Shown piece by piece: positions 8,364 through 16,761 of a DNA stretch of 64,000 nucleotides; within the stretch, counting starts at the first letter, position 1; the number at the start of each line of letters is the position of its first letter. Under the pieces are notes generated by a model, which was given only the letters and a program-made list of their open reading frames with translations, did not search any database and was not told the DNA's origin. A program made the position numbers and the translations under genes. Source of the DNA: Mycoplana dimorpha (lineage in GTDB: Bacteria > Pseudomonadota > Alphaproteobacteria > Rhizobiales > Rhizobiaceae); contig NZ_PZZZ01000006.1 of the NCBI RefSeq assembly GCF_003046475.1, forward strand, positions 99,445-163,444, written 5' to 3'.

Positions 8364-8378
8364 GCGCTAATTTAGCGC
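8364..8378. repeat. Unassigned palindrome in the 704-bp permease/reductase gap
   Basis: GCGCTAA-T-TTAGCGC is a perfect 15-bp palindrome. No neighbouring gene starts within 300 nt, and it lies upstream of the candidate promoter at 8232-8261, where it could be an activator or repressor site. The remaining part of 8018-8721 contains no supportable gene; a 53-codon frame at 8261-8422 has no ribosome binding site. Confidence 0.45.
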
Positions 8379-8662
8379 ATCATGTCGACGCGTACCCGAA
8401 GCGCGATCAGACGGGGATCTGATGAGGTATCTTGGAGCGCCAGAGCTTCAGCGAAGTCAGCTGGTCCTGTCGTCATCCTGAACCTGATCTGCGGTCCAGC
8501 AGCGCCGAGTCCGCGGCTTAGAAACCAACTGCGCTTAAGCTCTTGCGCTCGATCGACGCAGCATCAAGTCCGTCATGACGGAAAAGGACGCCTGCGACGC
8601 GGCGGATCCGCAGGCTCTGCTGCGGAGGTCTTTTCCCCGCTTCCCCGTTCCGCTGGCGCGCG

Positions 8663-8694
8663 AAAAAGCCCCCGGCCCTGATCAGAGCCGGAGG
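8663..8694 (-). terminator. Intrinsic terminator of the pyrroline-2-carboxylate reductase gene
   Basis: On the minus strand CCTCCGGC (8694-8687) pairs with GCCGGGGG (8676-8669; one mismatch), followed by TTTTT (8667-8663). It lies 27 nt past the reductase stop. About 36 nt of stem plus flank match the terminator at 5896-5926. Confidence 0.8.
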
Positions 8695-8721
8695 TCGACG
8701 CGGGTGCCGGGAAGTTGCGCT

Positions 8722-9759
8722 TTACGCGATGGAGTCGAGTCCGAGCGCCAGCAGGCGGTCGAGGTGCTCGATCTCCGCGGCAGTCAGGACGACGCCGTCG
8801 GCCTGCGAGGAGGCGCGGGCGGCAAAGCGCCGCTGCGACGGCAGGCGGGCGCCCTGGCCGACGATCGCCTCGAACAGCGCCTCCGCCCGCGCGAAGGGAT
8901 CGCCGGGGCGACCGGCGGCGAAGGCTTTCGGCGAGAACGCGATGATCAGTTCGCCATGGAACGGCGACAGCGTCGTGGTTCCGAGGTAGTCGAGCACTTC
9001 GGGGCTTGTCAGGTCGCCGATCATGATGCCGGCGAGCAACTCGACCATGGTGCCGATCGCCGAGCCCTTGTGGCCGCCGAACGGCAGCATGGCGCCGGCC
9101 AGCGCAGCTTCCGGATCGGTGGTCGGATTGCCGTCCGCGTCGATCGCCCAGCCCTCCGGCAGCTTCTTGCCGGCCCGGCGGTGCAGCTCGATCTCGCCGC
9201 GGGCCGCCACCGAGGTCGCGAAGTCGAAGACGTAGGGCGAGGTGCCCTTGCGCGGCCAGCCGAAGGCAAAGGGATTGGTGCCAAGCAGCGGCTTGTTGCC
9301 GCCGGTGGGGGCCACGGTCGCATAGCTCGGGCACATGACGATGCCGGCAAGCCCCTGCTCCGTCAGCGCCTCGACCTCGGGCCAGAGCGCCGAGAAATGC
9401 GTGCAATCGTTGATGACGAGGGCGGCGATGCCCAGTTTGCGCGCCCGTTCGGCCAGCGCCGGCACGCCGAGTTCAAAGGCCGGGTTTGCAAAGCCGCCCT
9501 GCGCATTGACCTTGACGATCGCGGATCCTTCCGTCAGTAGAAGCTCCGGAACCGCGTCCGGCTTCACCTTGCCGGCTTTGACCGTGCGCAGGGCACCCTC
9601 GATCCGGTAGATGCCATGCGACTTGCAGGCGTCGCGCTCCCCGGCCACGATCACCCGGGCGACCGCGCCAGCCTGGACGGCGTTAAGTCCGGCCTTGCGG
9701 AAGATCGCCTCGACGCGCTCCTGCAACGCCGTGATCGTCAGGGTGGTAGTCTCGCTCAT
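8722..9759 (-). CDS. Ldh2/DpkA-family reductase, probable Delta1-pyrroline-2-carboxylate reductase
   Basis: 345 aa NAD(P)-dependent enzyme of the malate/L-lactate dehydrogenase (LDH2/MDH2) family. The family's catalytic His lies in the ACKSHGIYRI segment (about residue 47) and the conserved NDCTHFSALWP and GTNPFAFGWPRKG stretches are present. In 3-hydroxyproline catabolism such enzymes reduce Delta1-pyrroline-2-carboxylate, the product of the two 3-hydroxyproline dehydratases encoded at 16758-19594, to L-proline. Start ATG 9759 begins the conserved domain; the frame is open to 9816 but the extension is not needed. It is divergent from the semialdehyde dehydrogenase gene, with a shared 125-bp control region. 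A malate or ureidoglycolate dehydrogenase role is less likely here. Confidence 0.82.
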   Translation of the reverse strand: MSETTTLTITALQERVEAIFRKAGLNAVQAGAVARVIVAGERDACKSHGIYRIEGALRTVKAGKVKPDAVPELLLTEGSAIVKVNAQGGFANPAFELGVPALAERARKLGIAALVINDCTHFSALWPEVEALTEQGLAGIVMCPSYATVAPTGGNKPLLGTNPFAFGWPRKGTSPYVFDFATSVAARGEIELHRRAGKKLPEGWAIDADGNPTTDPEAALAGAMLPFGGHKGSAIGTMVELLAGIMIGDLTSPEVLDYLGTTTLSPFHGELIIAFSPKAFAAGRPGDPFARAEALFEAIVGQGARLPSQRRFAARASSQADGVVLTAAEIEHLDRLLALGLDSIA

Positions 9760-9804
9760 CTCGTCTCTCGTCTGCTGCCCGACCGGCGTGGTCGGTGGTT
9801 GATG

Positions 9805-9829
9805 TTTTGCATACACAGAGTATACAAAA
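9805..9829. promoter_or_regulatory. TTTTGYATAC inverted repeat in the divergent reductase/dehydrogenase promoter
   Basis: TTTTGCATAC (9805-9814) and GTATACAAAA (9820-9829) are inverted half-sites (9 of 10 positions) around ACAGA. A related TTTTTGTATAC occurs at 11473-11483 before the transporter operon. GTATAC fits the GT-NN-AC core of FadR-type GntR operators, so the local GntR protein or a paralog may bind. Confidence 0.55.
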
Positions 9830-9884
9830 ATCGAGGCAGTGCAAACTCGGCCCCTTCCGGGCCTTCCGAAGAAAGGATCAAAGG

Positions 9885-11402
9885 ATGGTTTTCACCCCCA
9901 AAGGAAAACACCTCGTCGCCGGCGAATGGCTCGATGGCGCAGGCACCTTCGCGTCGACGCCGGCGCACGGCCCGTCGCACGAATACGCCATCGGCACCGT
10001 GGAACTGGTGAACCGCGCCTGCGAGGCCGCCGAGGAGGCCTTCTGGAGCTACGGCTATTCCAGCCGGGCCGAGCGGGCCGCGTTCCTGCGCGCCATTGCC
10101 GATGAAATCGAGGCCCGTGCCGAGGCGATCACCGAGATCGGCACCCAGGAAACCGGCCTGCCGGTTGCACGGCTGCAGGGCGAACGCGGCCGCACCACCG
10201 GCCAGCTGCGCCTGTTTGCCGACCACATCGAGAAGGGCGACTACCTCGACCGCCGCGTCGACGCTGCCCTGCCCGACCGCCAGCCAGCGCCGCGGCCGGA
10301 AATCCGCCTCGTGCAGCGGCCGGTCGGTCCCGTCGCCGTCTTCGGCGCCTCGAACTTCCCGCTCGCCTTCTCCACGGCCGGTGGCGATACCGCCGCAGCG
10401 CTTGCGGCCGGCTGCCCGGTCGTCGTGAAGGGGCACTCGGCCCATCCCGGCACCGGCGAGATCATCGCCGAGGCGATCGAGGCGGCGATCCGCAAGACCG
10501 GCGTCCACCCGGGCGTCTTCTCGCTGATCCAGGGCGGCAACCGCCAGGTCGGCGAGGCAGTGGTGCAGCACCCGCTGATCAAGGCGGTCGGCTTCACCGG
10601 CTCGCTGGCCGGCGGCCGTGCGCTGTTCAATCTCTGCGCCGCACGCCCCGAGCCGATCCCCTTCTTCGGCGAGCTCGGCTCGGTCAACCCGATGTTCCTG
10701 CTGCCGGAAGCGCTGAAGGCGCGGGCCGAGACCATCGGCCAGGGCTGGGCCGGCTCGATGACCGGCAGCGCCGGCCAGCTCTGCACCAAGCCGGGCATCG
10801 CAGTGGTGATCGAGGGCGCCGATGCCGACCGCTTCACCGCCGCCACCGTCGAGGCGCTGGGCAAGGTGCAGCCGCAGACGATGCTGACCGACGGCATCGC
10901 CAAGGCCTACCACGACGGTCGGGCCCGGCTGGCCGAGCGCAACACCGTCAAGCCGCTGCTGACGACGGACTCGAACGGCCGCGACGCCTCGCCGAACCTG
11001 TTCGAGGCGACCGGTGAGCGCTTCCTCGCCGACCACGCGCTGGGCGAAGAGGTGTTCGGGCCGCTGGGTCTCGTCGTCCGCGTCGGTTCGCTCGACGAGA
11101 TGGAGCAGCTCGCCCGCGGCTTCGAGGGGCAGCTGACGGCGACGATCCACATGGACGCCGCCGATCTGGACGCCGCCCGCCGCCTCCGCCCGGTCCTCGA
11201 GCGCAAGGCTGGCCGCGTTCTGGTCAACGGTTTCCCGACCGGGGTTGAAGTCGTCGACTCGATGGTGCATGGAGGCCCCTATCCGGCCTCGACCAACTTC
11301 GGCGCGACCAGCGTCGGCACCATGTCGATCCGCCGCTTCCTGCGCCCGGTGGCCTACCAGAACTTCCCGGAAGGCCTGCTGCCTACCGAATTCCTCGGCT
11401 GA
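9885..11402 (+). CDS. hypH: Alpha-ketoglutarate semialdehyde dehydrogenase (2,5-dioxovalerate dehydrogenase)
   Basis: 505 aa aldehyde dehydrogenase superfamily protein. The catalytic cysteine is Cys300 (AGQLCTKPG), the general-base glutamate lies in FFGELGSVNP, and the cofactor loop FTGSLAGGRALF is present. The sequence matches the ketoglutarate semialdehyde dehydrogenase subfamily (N-terminus GKHLVAGEWLDGAGTF, C-terminus VAYQNFPEGLLPTEF). It performs the last step of 4-hydroxyproline catabolism, oxidising the deaminase product to alpha-ketoglutarate. Start ATG 9885 has GAAAGGA 7 nt upstream; an in-frame extension to 9795 runs through the operator. A hairpin follows the stop, and the ABC transporter operon begins 163 nt later. 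Confidence 0.9.
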   Translation: MVFTPKGKHLVAGEWLDGAGTFASTPAHGPSHEYAIGTVELVNRACEAAEEAFWSYGYSSRAERAAFLRAIADEIEARAEAITEIGTQETGLPVARLQGERGRTTGQLRLFADHIEKGDYLDRRVDAALPDRQPAPRPEIRLVQRPVGPVAVFGASNFPLAFSTAGGDTAAALAAGCPVVVKGHSAHPGTGEIIAEAIEAAIRKTGVHPGVFSLIQGGNRQVGEAVVQHPLIKAVGFTGSLAGGRALFNLCAARPEPIPFFGELGSVNPMFLLPEALKARAETIGQGWAGSMTGSAGQLCTKPGIAVVIEGADADRFTAATVEALGKVQPQTMLTDGIAKAYHDGRARLAERNTVKPLLTTDSNGRDASPNLFEATGERFLADHALGEEVFGPLGLVVRVGSLDEMEQLARGFEGQLTATIHMDAADLDAARRLRPVLERKAGRVLVNGFPTGVEVVDSMVHGGPYPASTNFGATSVGTMSIRRFLRPVAYQNFPEGLLPTEFLG

Positions 11403-11418
11403 GTAAAGCTGCCGGAAT

Positions 11419-11442
11419 GGGGCTTTCCCACGGGAAAGCCCC
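11419..11442 (+). terminator. Hairpin after the semialdehyde dehydrogenase gene
   Basis: GGGGCTTTCCC (11419-11429) pairs with GGGAAAGCCCC (11432-11442), a perfect 11-bp stem with a very tight AC loop. No T-run follows, so termination may be partial. Confidence 0.6.
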
Positions 11443-11472
11443 AGGCCATGCAAGATCGGCATACCTGAATTC

Positions 11473-11496
11473 TTTTTGTATACGACTTGTATTTTT
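11473..11496. promoter_or_regulatory. TTGTAT direct repeats before the hydroxyproline transporter operon
   Basis: TTGTATAC (11476-11483) and TTGTATTT (11487-11494) are direct half-sites with starts 11 nt apart, one helical turn. The first is identical in core to the half-sites at 9805-9829. They lie about 70-90 nt upstream of the binding-protein start, in an AT-rich block that probably holds the promoter. Confidence 0.45.
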
Positions 11497-11565
11497 AATT
11501 TGATTGTGTCTGCCAACCCGAATAGTGATGTCCGCCATTCACCAGACCAACGCAGGGAGAGAGTA

Positions 11566-12372
11566 ATGAAAACCCAGGTCCTCGCCATCGGCCTCCTGGC
11601 CACCACCGTCCTGACGACCCCGGCCAAGGCCGACAAGCTGGACGACATCATCGGCTCCGGCACGCTGCGCTGCGCGGTAGTGCTAGACTTCCCCCCGATG
11701 GGCTCGCGCGACGAGAACAACAACCCGATCGGCTTCGACGTCGACTATTGCAACGATCTGGCCAAGGCGCTTGGCGTCACCGCCGAGATCGTCGAGACGC
11801 CGTTCCCCGAGCGCATCCCGGCGCTGATGTCCGGCCGCGTCGACGTCGGCGTCGCCTCGACCTCCGACACGCTGGAGCGCGCCAAGACCGTCGGCATGAC
11901 GATCCCCTACTTCGCCTTCGAGATGGCGGTAACCGCCAACGACAAGTCGGGCGTCAAGTCCTTCGAGGACATGAAGGGCAAGACCGTGGGTGCCACCGCC
12001 GGCACCTTCGAGGCGATCGCGCTCGAAAAGCAGGTCAAGGAATGGGGTGTGGGCGAGTTCCGTCCCTACCAGACGCAGGCCGACGTGTTCCTCGCTCTCA
12101 GCCAGGGCCAGATCGACGCCACCGTCTCCACCTCGACCGTGGCACAGTCCAACGTCAAGTCGGGCAAGTTTTCCGGCATCTCGGTGGTCGGCAAGGCGCC
12201 GTTTGACATCGACTATGTCGCCCTCTTCACCAATCGCGAAGAGTACGGCCTGATCAACTACCTGAACCTGTTCATCAACCAGCAGGTTCGCACCGGCCGC
12301 TACGCCGAGCTCTACGAAAAGTGGGTTGGCGGCGAACTGCCGTCCCTGTCGGTTAACGGTGTCTACCGCTAA
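11566..12372 (+). CDS. ABC transporter substrate-binding protein, probable hydroxyproline receptor
   Basis: 268 aa periplasmic solute-binding family 3 protein. A Sec signal peptide (MKTQVLAIGLLATTVLTTPAKA) is cleaved near residue 22, then comes the mature lobe with IGSGTLRCAVVLDFPPMG and GFDVDYCNDLAKALG. The start ATG 11566 has GGGAGAGA upstream; the open frame begins at 11476 but that region carries the promoter. It is the first gene of a binding protein-permease-permease-ATPase operon that runs straight into the D-hydroxyproline oxidase and epimerase genes, so hydroxyproline or a close relative is the likely ligand. It corresponds in context to the HypMNPQ transporter described in Sinorhizobium. 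Confidence 0.88.
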   Translation: MKTQVLAIGLLATTVLTTPAKADKLDDIIGSGTLRCAVVLDFPPMGSRDENNNPIGFDVDYCNDLAKALGVTAEIVETPFPERIPALMSGRVDVGVASTSDTLERAKTVGMTIPYFAFEMAVTANDKSGVKSFEDMKGKTVGATAGTFEAIALEKQVKEWGVGEFRPYQTQADVFLALSQGQIDATVSTSTVAQSNVKSGKFSGISVVGKAPFDIDYVALFTNREEYGLINYLNLFINQQVRTGRYAELYEKWVGGELPSLSVNGVYR

Positions 12373-12388
12373 TCTGACCGTTTTCCCG

Positions 12389-12415
12389 ACGGCGCGAGGC
12401 ACGACCTCGCGCCGT
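12389..12415 (+). other. Intercistronic hairpin between binding-protein and permease genes
   Basis: ACGGCGCGAGG (12389-12399) pairs with CCTCGCGCCGT (12405-12415), a perfect 11-bp stem with a 5-nt loop and no T-run. Placed 17 nt past the binding-protein stop, it could protect the upstream mRNA from 3' decay and reduce read-through, giving more receptor than permease. Confidence 0.7.
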
Positions 12416-12440
12416 TGATCCTTCGCAAGGTGAGACGGTA

Positions 12441-13106
12441 ATGTTCAGCTACACCTTTCAATGGAAGCAGGCGCTCAAGGCTCTGCCGCAGATGCTCGAC
12501 GGCGCCCTGGTGACGCTGCAGATCGCGCTCCTGTCCATGGCCATCGGCCTGGTGATCGCCATCATCCTGACGCTCTTCCGGATGTCGGGCAACCGCATCC
12601 TCAGCGGTTTCGCCACCGCCTGGGTCGAGATCGCCCGCAACACGCCGGCCCTGTTCCAGATCTACATGGCCCATTTCGGCCTTGGCAGTTTCGGCATCCA
12701 CTTGAGCCCCTTCACGTCACTTCTGGTCGGCATCGTCTTCAACAATGCGGGCTACCTGGCGGAGAACTTCCGTGGCGCGCTCAAGGCGATCCCCGACACC
12801 CAGACGCGCGCGGGCCGCTCGCTCGGCATGAGCTCGCTGCAGGCGTTCCGGCTGATCGTCATGCCGCAGATGCTGCGCATCGCGTTCCTGCCGGTCACCA
12901 ACCAGATGGTCTGGGCGATCCTGATGACCTCGCTCGGCGTCACCGTCGGCATGAACACCGATCTCACCGGCGTTACGCAGGATCTGAACGCCCGCTCGTT
13001 CCGCACCTTCGAGTTCTTCGCGATTGCCGCGGTGATCTACTACGTCATCGCCAAGGCCGTCACCCTGGCCGCCCGGGCATTTGCCTCGCGCATGTTCCGC
13101 TACTGA
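12441..13106 (+). CDS. Amino-acid ABC transporter permease (hydroxyproline cluster), first subunit
   Basis: 221 aa inner-membrane permease of the His/Glu/Gln/Arg family. Hydrophobic segments start at ALVTLQIALLSMAIGLVIAII (first 40 residues). The WVEIARNTPALFQIYMAHFG segment is characteristic, and the EAA loop reads AGRSLGMSSLQAFRLIVMPQ. It pairs with the next gene to form a heterodimeric channel. ATG 12441 lies 34 nt after the intercistronic hairpin, preceded by AGGTGAGA. Confidence 0.9.
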   Translation: MFSYTFQWKQALKALPQMLDGALVTLQIALLSMAIGLVIAIILTLFRMSGNRILSGFATAWVEIARNTPALFQIYMAHFGLGSFGIHLSPFTSLLVGIVFNNAGYLAENFRGALKAIPDTQTRAGRSLGMSSLQAFRLIVMPQMLRIAFLPVTNQMVWAILMTSLGVTVGMNTDLTGVTQDLNARSFRTFEFFAIAAVIYYVIAKAVTLAARAFASRMFRY

Positions 13107-13119
13107 GGAGAGGTAAGTG

Positions 13120-13773
13120 ATGATTGAAACTGCCCTCACCTGGGGTGACCTGGCCTTCCTCGCCAAGGGCGCGGGGATGACGCTCGCGGTCACCGCCATC
13201 TCGGTCGCCGCCGGCACGGTGCTCGGCGTCATATGCGGGGTGATCCGCTTCCAGCTCGGCCCCTACTGGTCCGCCCCGCTGACCTTCGTGCTGGACGTGT
13301 TCCGCTCCGTGCCGCTGCTGATCCAGCTCGTGCTCGGCAACGCCTTCCAGTCGATCGCCAAGCTCGGCTGGCCGCCGTTCACGACCTCATGCGTGGTGCT
13401 GTCGCTCTATACGGCCGCCTATTGCACCGAGATCGTCCGCGGCGGCATGTCATCGGTTCCGGTGACGACGCGCCGCGCGGCCCGGTCGCTGGGCATGACC
13501 TGGTGGCAGGACATGCGCTACATCGTGGCGCCGCTCGCCACCCGCGTCTCGCTGCCGGCCTGGATCGGCCTGGCGCTCAGCGTGATGAAGGATTCCGCAC
13601 TCGTGCTCTGGCTCGGTTTGATCGAGTTGCTGCGCGCCTCGCAGATCCTCGTCACCCGCCTGCAGGAGCCGCTTTTGATCCTGATGATCTGCGGCGCCAT
13701 CTACTTCATCATCAGCTTCCCCATCGCCCGGCTCGGCGGGTATCTCGAGAAACGGTGGTCTCCCAATGATTGA
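13120..13773 (+). CDS. Amino-acid ABC transporter permease (hydroxyproline cluster), second subunit
   Basis: 217 aa partner permease. The VFRSVPLLIQLVLGNAFQ segment and the EAA loop AARSLGMTWWQDMRYIVAP are typical of the family. ATG 13120 is chosen because GAGGAGAGG sits 7 or more nt upstream; a GTG at 13117, one codon earlier, is possible. It starts 13 nt after the first permease gene and overlaps the ATPase gene by 8 nt, so the three are translated together. Confidence 0.9.
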   Translation: MIETALTWGDLAFLAKGAGMTLAVTAISVAAGTVLGVICGVIRFQLGPYWSAPLTFVLDVFRSVPLLIQLVLGNAFQSIAKLGWPPFTTSCVVLSLYTAAYCTEIVRGGMSSVPVTTRRAARSLGMTWWQDMRYIVAPLATRVSLPAWIGLALSVMKDSALVLWLGLIELLRASQILVTRLQEPLLILMICGAIYFIISFPIARLGGYLEKRWSPND

Positions 13774-14488
13774 GATTGAAAACGTCCGCAAATCCTTCGG
13801 CGAGTTGGAGGTTCTGAAGGGAATCAACCTGACCGTCGACAAGGGCGAAGTGCTGACCGTCATCGGCGGCTCCGGCTCCGGCAAGTCGACGCTGCTCACC
13901 TGCATCAACGGCCTCGAGCCGATCGATGCCGGCCGGATCGTCATCGACGGAACCGATGTTCACGCCAAAAGCACCAACCTGAACAAGCTGCGCCAGAAGG
14001 TGGGCATCGTGTTCCAGCAGTGGAACGCGTTCCCGCACCTGACGGTGTTGGAAAACGTCATGCTGGCGCCCCGCAAGGTGCTCGGCCTGTCGAAGGCAGA
14101 GGCCGAGGCCATCGCCGTGCGCCAGCTCACCCACGTCGGCCTGGCCGAAAAGCTGTCGGTCTATCCGAACCGCATGTCGGGCGGCCAGCAGCAGCGCATG
14201 GCGATTGCCCGAGCGCTGGCGATGTCGCCGGAATACATGCTGTTCGACGAGGTGACCTCGGCGCTCGACCCGATGCTGGTCGGCGAGGTGCTTGACACGC
14301 TGCGGATGCTGGCATCCGAAGGCATGACGATGATCTGCGTGACCCACGAGATGAAGTTCGCGCGCGAGGTCTCCGACCGCGTGGCCTTCTTCCACCAGGG
14401 CGTCATGGCCGAGATCGCGCCGCCGGAACAGCTGTTCGACGCGCCGCAGCACGCCGAGACCAAGAAGTTCCTCGCCGCGACGCACTGA
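13766..14488 (+). CDS. Amino-acid ABC transporter ATP-binding protein (hydroxyproline cluster)
   Basis: 240 aa ATPase. Walker A is GGSGSGKST (about residues 33-41), the signature is MSGGQQQRMAIARAL and Walker B is MLFDEVTSALDP, with Val in place of the common Pro after the catalytic Glu. The switch His is in CVTHEMKFA. ATG 13766 overlaps the upstream permease by 8 nt. The oxidase gene begins 10 nt downstream, placing transport and catabolism in one transcript. Confidence 0.92.
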   Translation: MIEIENVRKSFGELEVLKGINLTVDKGEVLTVIGGSGSGKSTLLTCINGLEPIDAGRIVIDGTDVHAKSTNLNKLRQKVGIVFQQWNAFPHLTVLENVMLAPRKVLGLSKAEAEAIAVRQLTHVGLAEKLSVYPNRMSGGQQQRMAIARALAMSPEYMLFDEVTSALDPMLVGEVLDTLRMLASEGMTMICVTHEMKFAREVSDRVAFFHQGVMAEIAPPEQLFDAPQHAETKKFLAATH

Positions 14489-14498
14489 GGACACGAGA

Positions 14499-15746
14499 AT
14501 GAACAAGGCTCAGCCCGAGGTGATCTTGATCGGCGCCGGCGTCGTGGGGCTTTCCGCGGCACTGGCCCTGCAGATGCGGGGGCTTTCCGTCACCGTACTG
14601 GATCGTGTAGGCCCGGCGGCGGGTGCCTCGGCAGGCAATGCCGGCGCCTTCGCCTTCACCGACATCCTGCCGCTCGCCTCGCCCGGCATCCTGAAGAAGG
14701 CGCCGAAGTGGCTGCTCGATCCGCTCGGGCCGCTGACGGTGCCGCCGAGCTATGCGTTCAAGATCGCGCCGTGGATGTTCCGTTTCTGGCGGGCCTGCTC
14801 GCCCTCCCGCGTCGCCCATTCGACGGCGGCGCAGACGGCGCTGATGGACCTGTCGAAGGCCGAGCTTGAGCCTTTCCTGCAGGAGACCGGCACCCTGCCG
14901 ATGCTTCGCAAGGACGGCAACCTGCAGGTCTACGAGGGCAAGGCTGAGCTCGAGGCGTCGCTGCCCGGCTGGAAGGCGCGCGAGGAGCACGGCATCGAGT
15001 TCCGGCACCTCGACGCGGCCGCCATGGCCGAGATCCAGCCCGGCCTGTCGCCGCGCTTCACTCACGGCACCTTCACGCCCGGCTGGTACTCCATCGCCGA
15101 TCCGAAGCTCTACACGCTGGCGCTCGCCGACGAGGTCCGCCAGCGGGGCGGCTCGATCGAGCGTGGCGAGGTGACGGCGCTGCGGCCGTTCGAGGGCGGC
15201 GTCGAGATCGTCACGGCGGACGGCAGCACGCGGCGTGCGGCCCAGGTGGTGCTTGCGGCCGGTGCCTTCTCCCACCGCATCGCCCGCACCATCGGCGATC
15301 GCATTCCGCTCGAGACCGAGCGCGGTTACAACACTACGCTCCCGGCCGATGCCTTCGACCTGCGCACCCAGGTCACCTTTGGCGGCCACGGCTTCGTCGT
15401 CAGTCGCCTGTCGACCGGCATCCGCGTCGGCGGCGCGGTGGAGCTCGGTGGTCTCGCAATGCCGGCGAACTTCCGCCGCTCCGAGGCCATGCTGAAGAAG
15501 GCGCAGGCGTTCCTGCCGGGCCTGAAGCCGCAGGGCGGCGAGCAGTGGATGGGCTTCCGCCCGTCATTGCCCGACAGCCTGCCGGCGATCGGCCGCGCCC
15601 GCGCCACGCCGCGGGTGACCTATGCCTTCGGTCACGGCCATCTCGGCCTGACCCAGTCGGCCGGCACCGCCCGCCTGGTCGCCGATCTCATCACCGGCAG
15701 GACGCCTGCCATCGACATCGCTTCCTTCTCGCCGCAAAGATTCTGA
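14499..15746 (+). CDS. hypO: FAD-dependent D-amino-acid oxidoreductase, probable D-hydroxyproline dehydrogenase
   Basis: 415 aa flavoprotein of the DadA/DAO family. The N-terminal Rossmann motif is GAGVVG (residues 12-17), followed by VTVLDRVGPAAGASAGNAG; the C-terminal FAD contact region reads FGHGHLGLTQSAGTARLVADL. In the pathway it oxidises cis-4-hydroxy-D-proline, made by the neighbouring epimerase, to Delta1-pyrroline-4-hydroxy-2-carboxylate, feeding electrons to the respiratory chain. It sits between the transporter and the epimerase with 10- and 13-nt gaps. General D-amino-acid dehydrogenase activity cannot be excluded. Confidence 0.88.
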   Translation: MNKAQPEVILIGAGVVGLSAALALQMRGLSVTVLDRVGPAAGASAGNAGAFAFTDILPLASPGILKKAPKWLLDPLGPLTVPPSYAFKIAPWMFRFWRACSPSRVAHSTAAQTALMDLSKAELEPFLQETGTLPMLRKDGNLQVYEGKAELEASLPGWKAREEHGIEFRHLDAAAMAEIQPGLSPRFTHGTFTPGWYSIADPKLYTLALADEVRQRGGSIERGEVTALRPFEGGVEIVTADGSTRRAAQVVLAAGAFSHRIARTIGDRIPLETERGYNTTLPADAFDLRTQVTFGGHGFVVSRLSTGIRVGGAVELGGLAMPANFRRSEAMLKKAQAFLPGLKPQGGEQWMGFRPSLPDSLPAIGRARATPRVTYAFGHGHLGLTQSAGTARLVADLITGRTPAIDIASFSPQRF

Positions 15747-15759
15747 CAGAGGTTTTGCC

Positions 15760-16761
15760 ATGGCCACCCACACCTTCTCCTGCATCGACGGTCATACCTG
15801 CGGCAACCCGGTCCGCCTCGTCTCGGGCGGCGGCCCGCGCCTCGAAGGCGCCAACATGCTGGAAAAGCGCGCCCATTTCCTGCGCGAGTTCGACTGGATC
15901 CGCACCGGCCTGATGTTCGAGCCGCGCGGCCATGACATGATGTCGGGCTCGATCCTCTATCCGCCGACGCGCCCGGACTGCGACGTCGCGGTGCTGTTCA
16001 TCGAGACCTCCGGCTGCCTGCCGATGTGCGGCCACGGCACGATCGGCACGATCACCATGGGCATCGAGAACGGCCTGATCACCCCGCGCGAGCCGGGCAA
16101 GCTGTCGATCGAAGCACCGGCCGGCAAGGTCGACATCACCTACCGCCAGGAAGGCCGCTTCGTCGAGGAAGTGCGGCTGACCAACGTGCCCGGCTTCCTC
16201 TATGCCGAAGGGCTGACGGCCGAGGTCGAGGGCCTGGGCGAGATCGTCGTCGACGTCGCCTATGGCGGCAACTTCTACGCCATCGTCGAGCCGCAGAAGA
16301 ACTTTCGCGACATGGCCGATCACACCGCCGGCGAACTGGTGGGCTGGAGCCCGAAGCTGCGCGCCGCGCTCAACGAGAAGTACGAGTTCGTCCATCCCGA
16401 GCATCCGGAAATCCGCGGCCTCAGCCACATCCAGTGGACCGGCAAGCCGACGGTCGAGGATGCGCACGCCCGCAACGCCGTGTTCTACGGCGAGAAGGCC
16501 ATCGACCGCTCGCCCTGCGGCACCGGCACCTCGGCCCGCATGGCGCAGCTCGCCGCCAAGGGCAAGCTGGAGGTCGGCGACGAGTTCTGGCATGAATCGA
16601 TCATCGGCTCGATCTTCAAGGGCCGCGTCGAGGCGGCAGCGAAGGTCGCCGACCGTGACGCGATCATCCCCTCGATCGCCGGCTGGGCCCGCATGACCGG
16701 GATCAACACGATCTTCATCGACGACCGCGACCCCTTCGCGCACGGCTTCGTCGTGAAATGA
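15760..16761 (+). CDS. hypRE: 4-hydroxyproline 2-epimerase (proline racemase family)
   Basis: 333 aa cytoplasmic PLP-independent epimerase. Both catalytic cysteines are present: Cys90 in MCGHGTIG and Cys253 in [14 protein letters not shown]. Cys/Cys members include proline racemases and 4-hydroxyproline epimerases. The neighbouring D-hydroxyproline oxidase and hydroxyproline-type deaminase favour inversion of trans-4-hydroxy-L-proline to cis-4-hydroxy-D-proline. The ATG at 15760 follows the oxidase by 13 nt. The 3' end overlaps the AcnX gene by 4 nt (ATGA). Confidence 0.92.
   Translation: MATHTFSCIDGHTCGNPVRLVSGGGPRLEGANMLEKRAHFLREFDWIRTGLMFEPRGHDMMSGSILYPPTRPDCDVAVLFIETSGCLPMCGHGTIGTITMGIENGLITPREPGKLSIEAPAGKVDITYRQEGRFVEEVRLTNVPGFLYAEGLTAEVEGLGEIVVDVAYGGNFYAIVEPQKNFRDMADHTAGELVGWSPKLRAALNEKYEFVHPEHPEIRGLSHIQWTGKPTVEDAHARNAVFYGEKAIDRSPCGTGTSARMAQLAAKGKLEVGDEFWHESIIGSIFKGRVEAAAKVADRDAIIPSIAGWARMTGINTIFIDDRDPFAHGFVVK

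Noticed and set aside
8261..8422. Small open frame of about 53 codons starting ATG 8261
   Set aside because: No ribosome binding site, no recognisable motif, and it overlaps the promoter and palindrome of the divergent permease operon.
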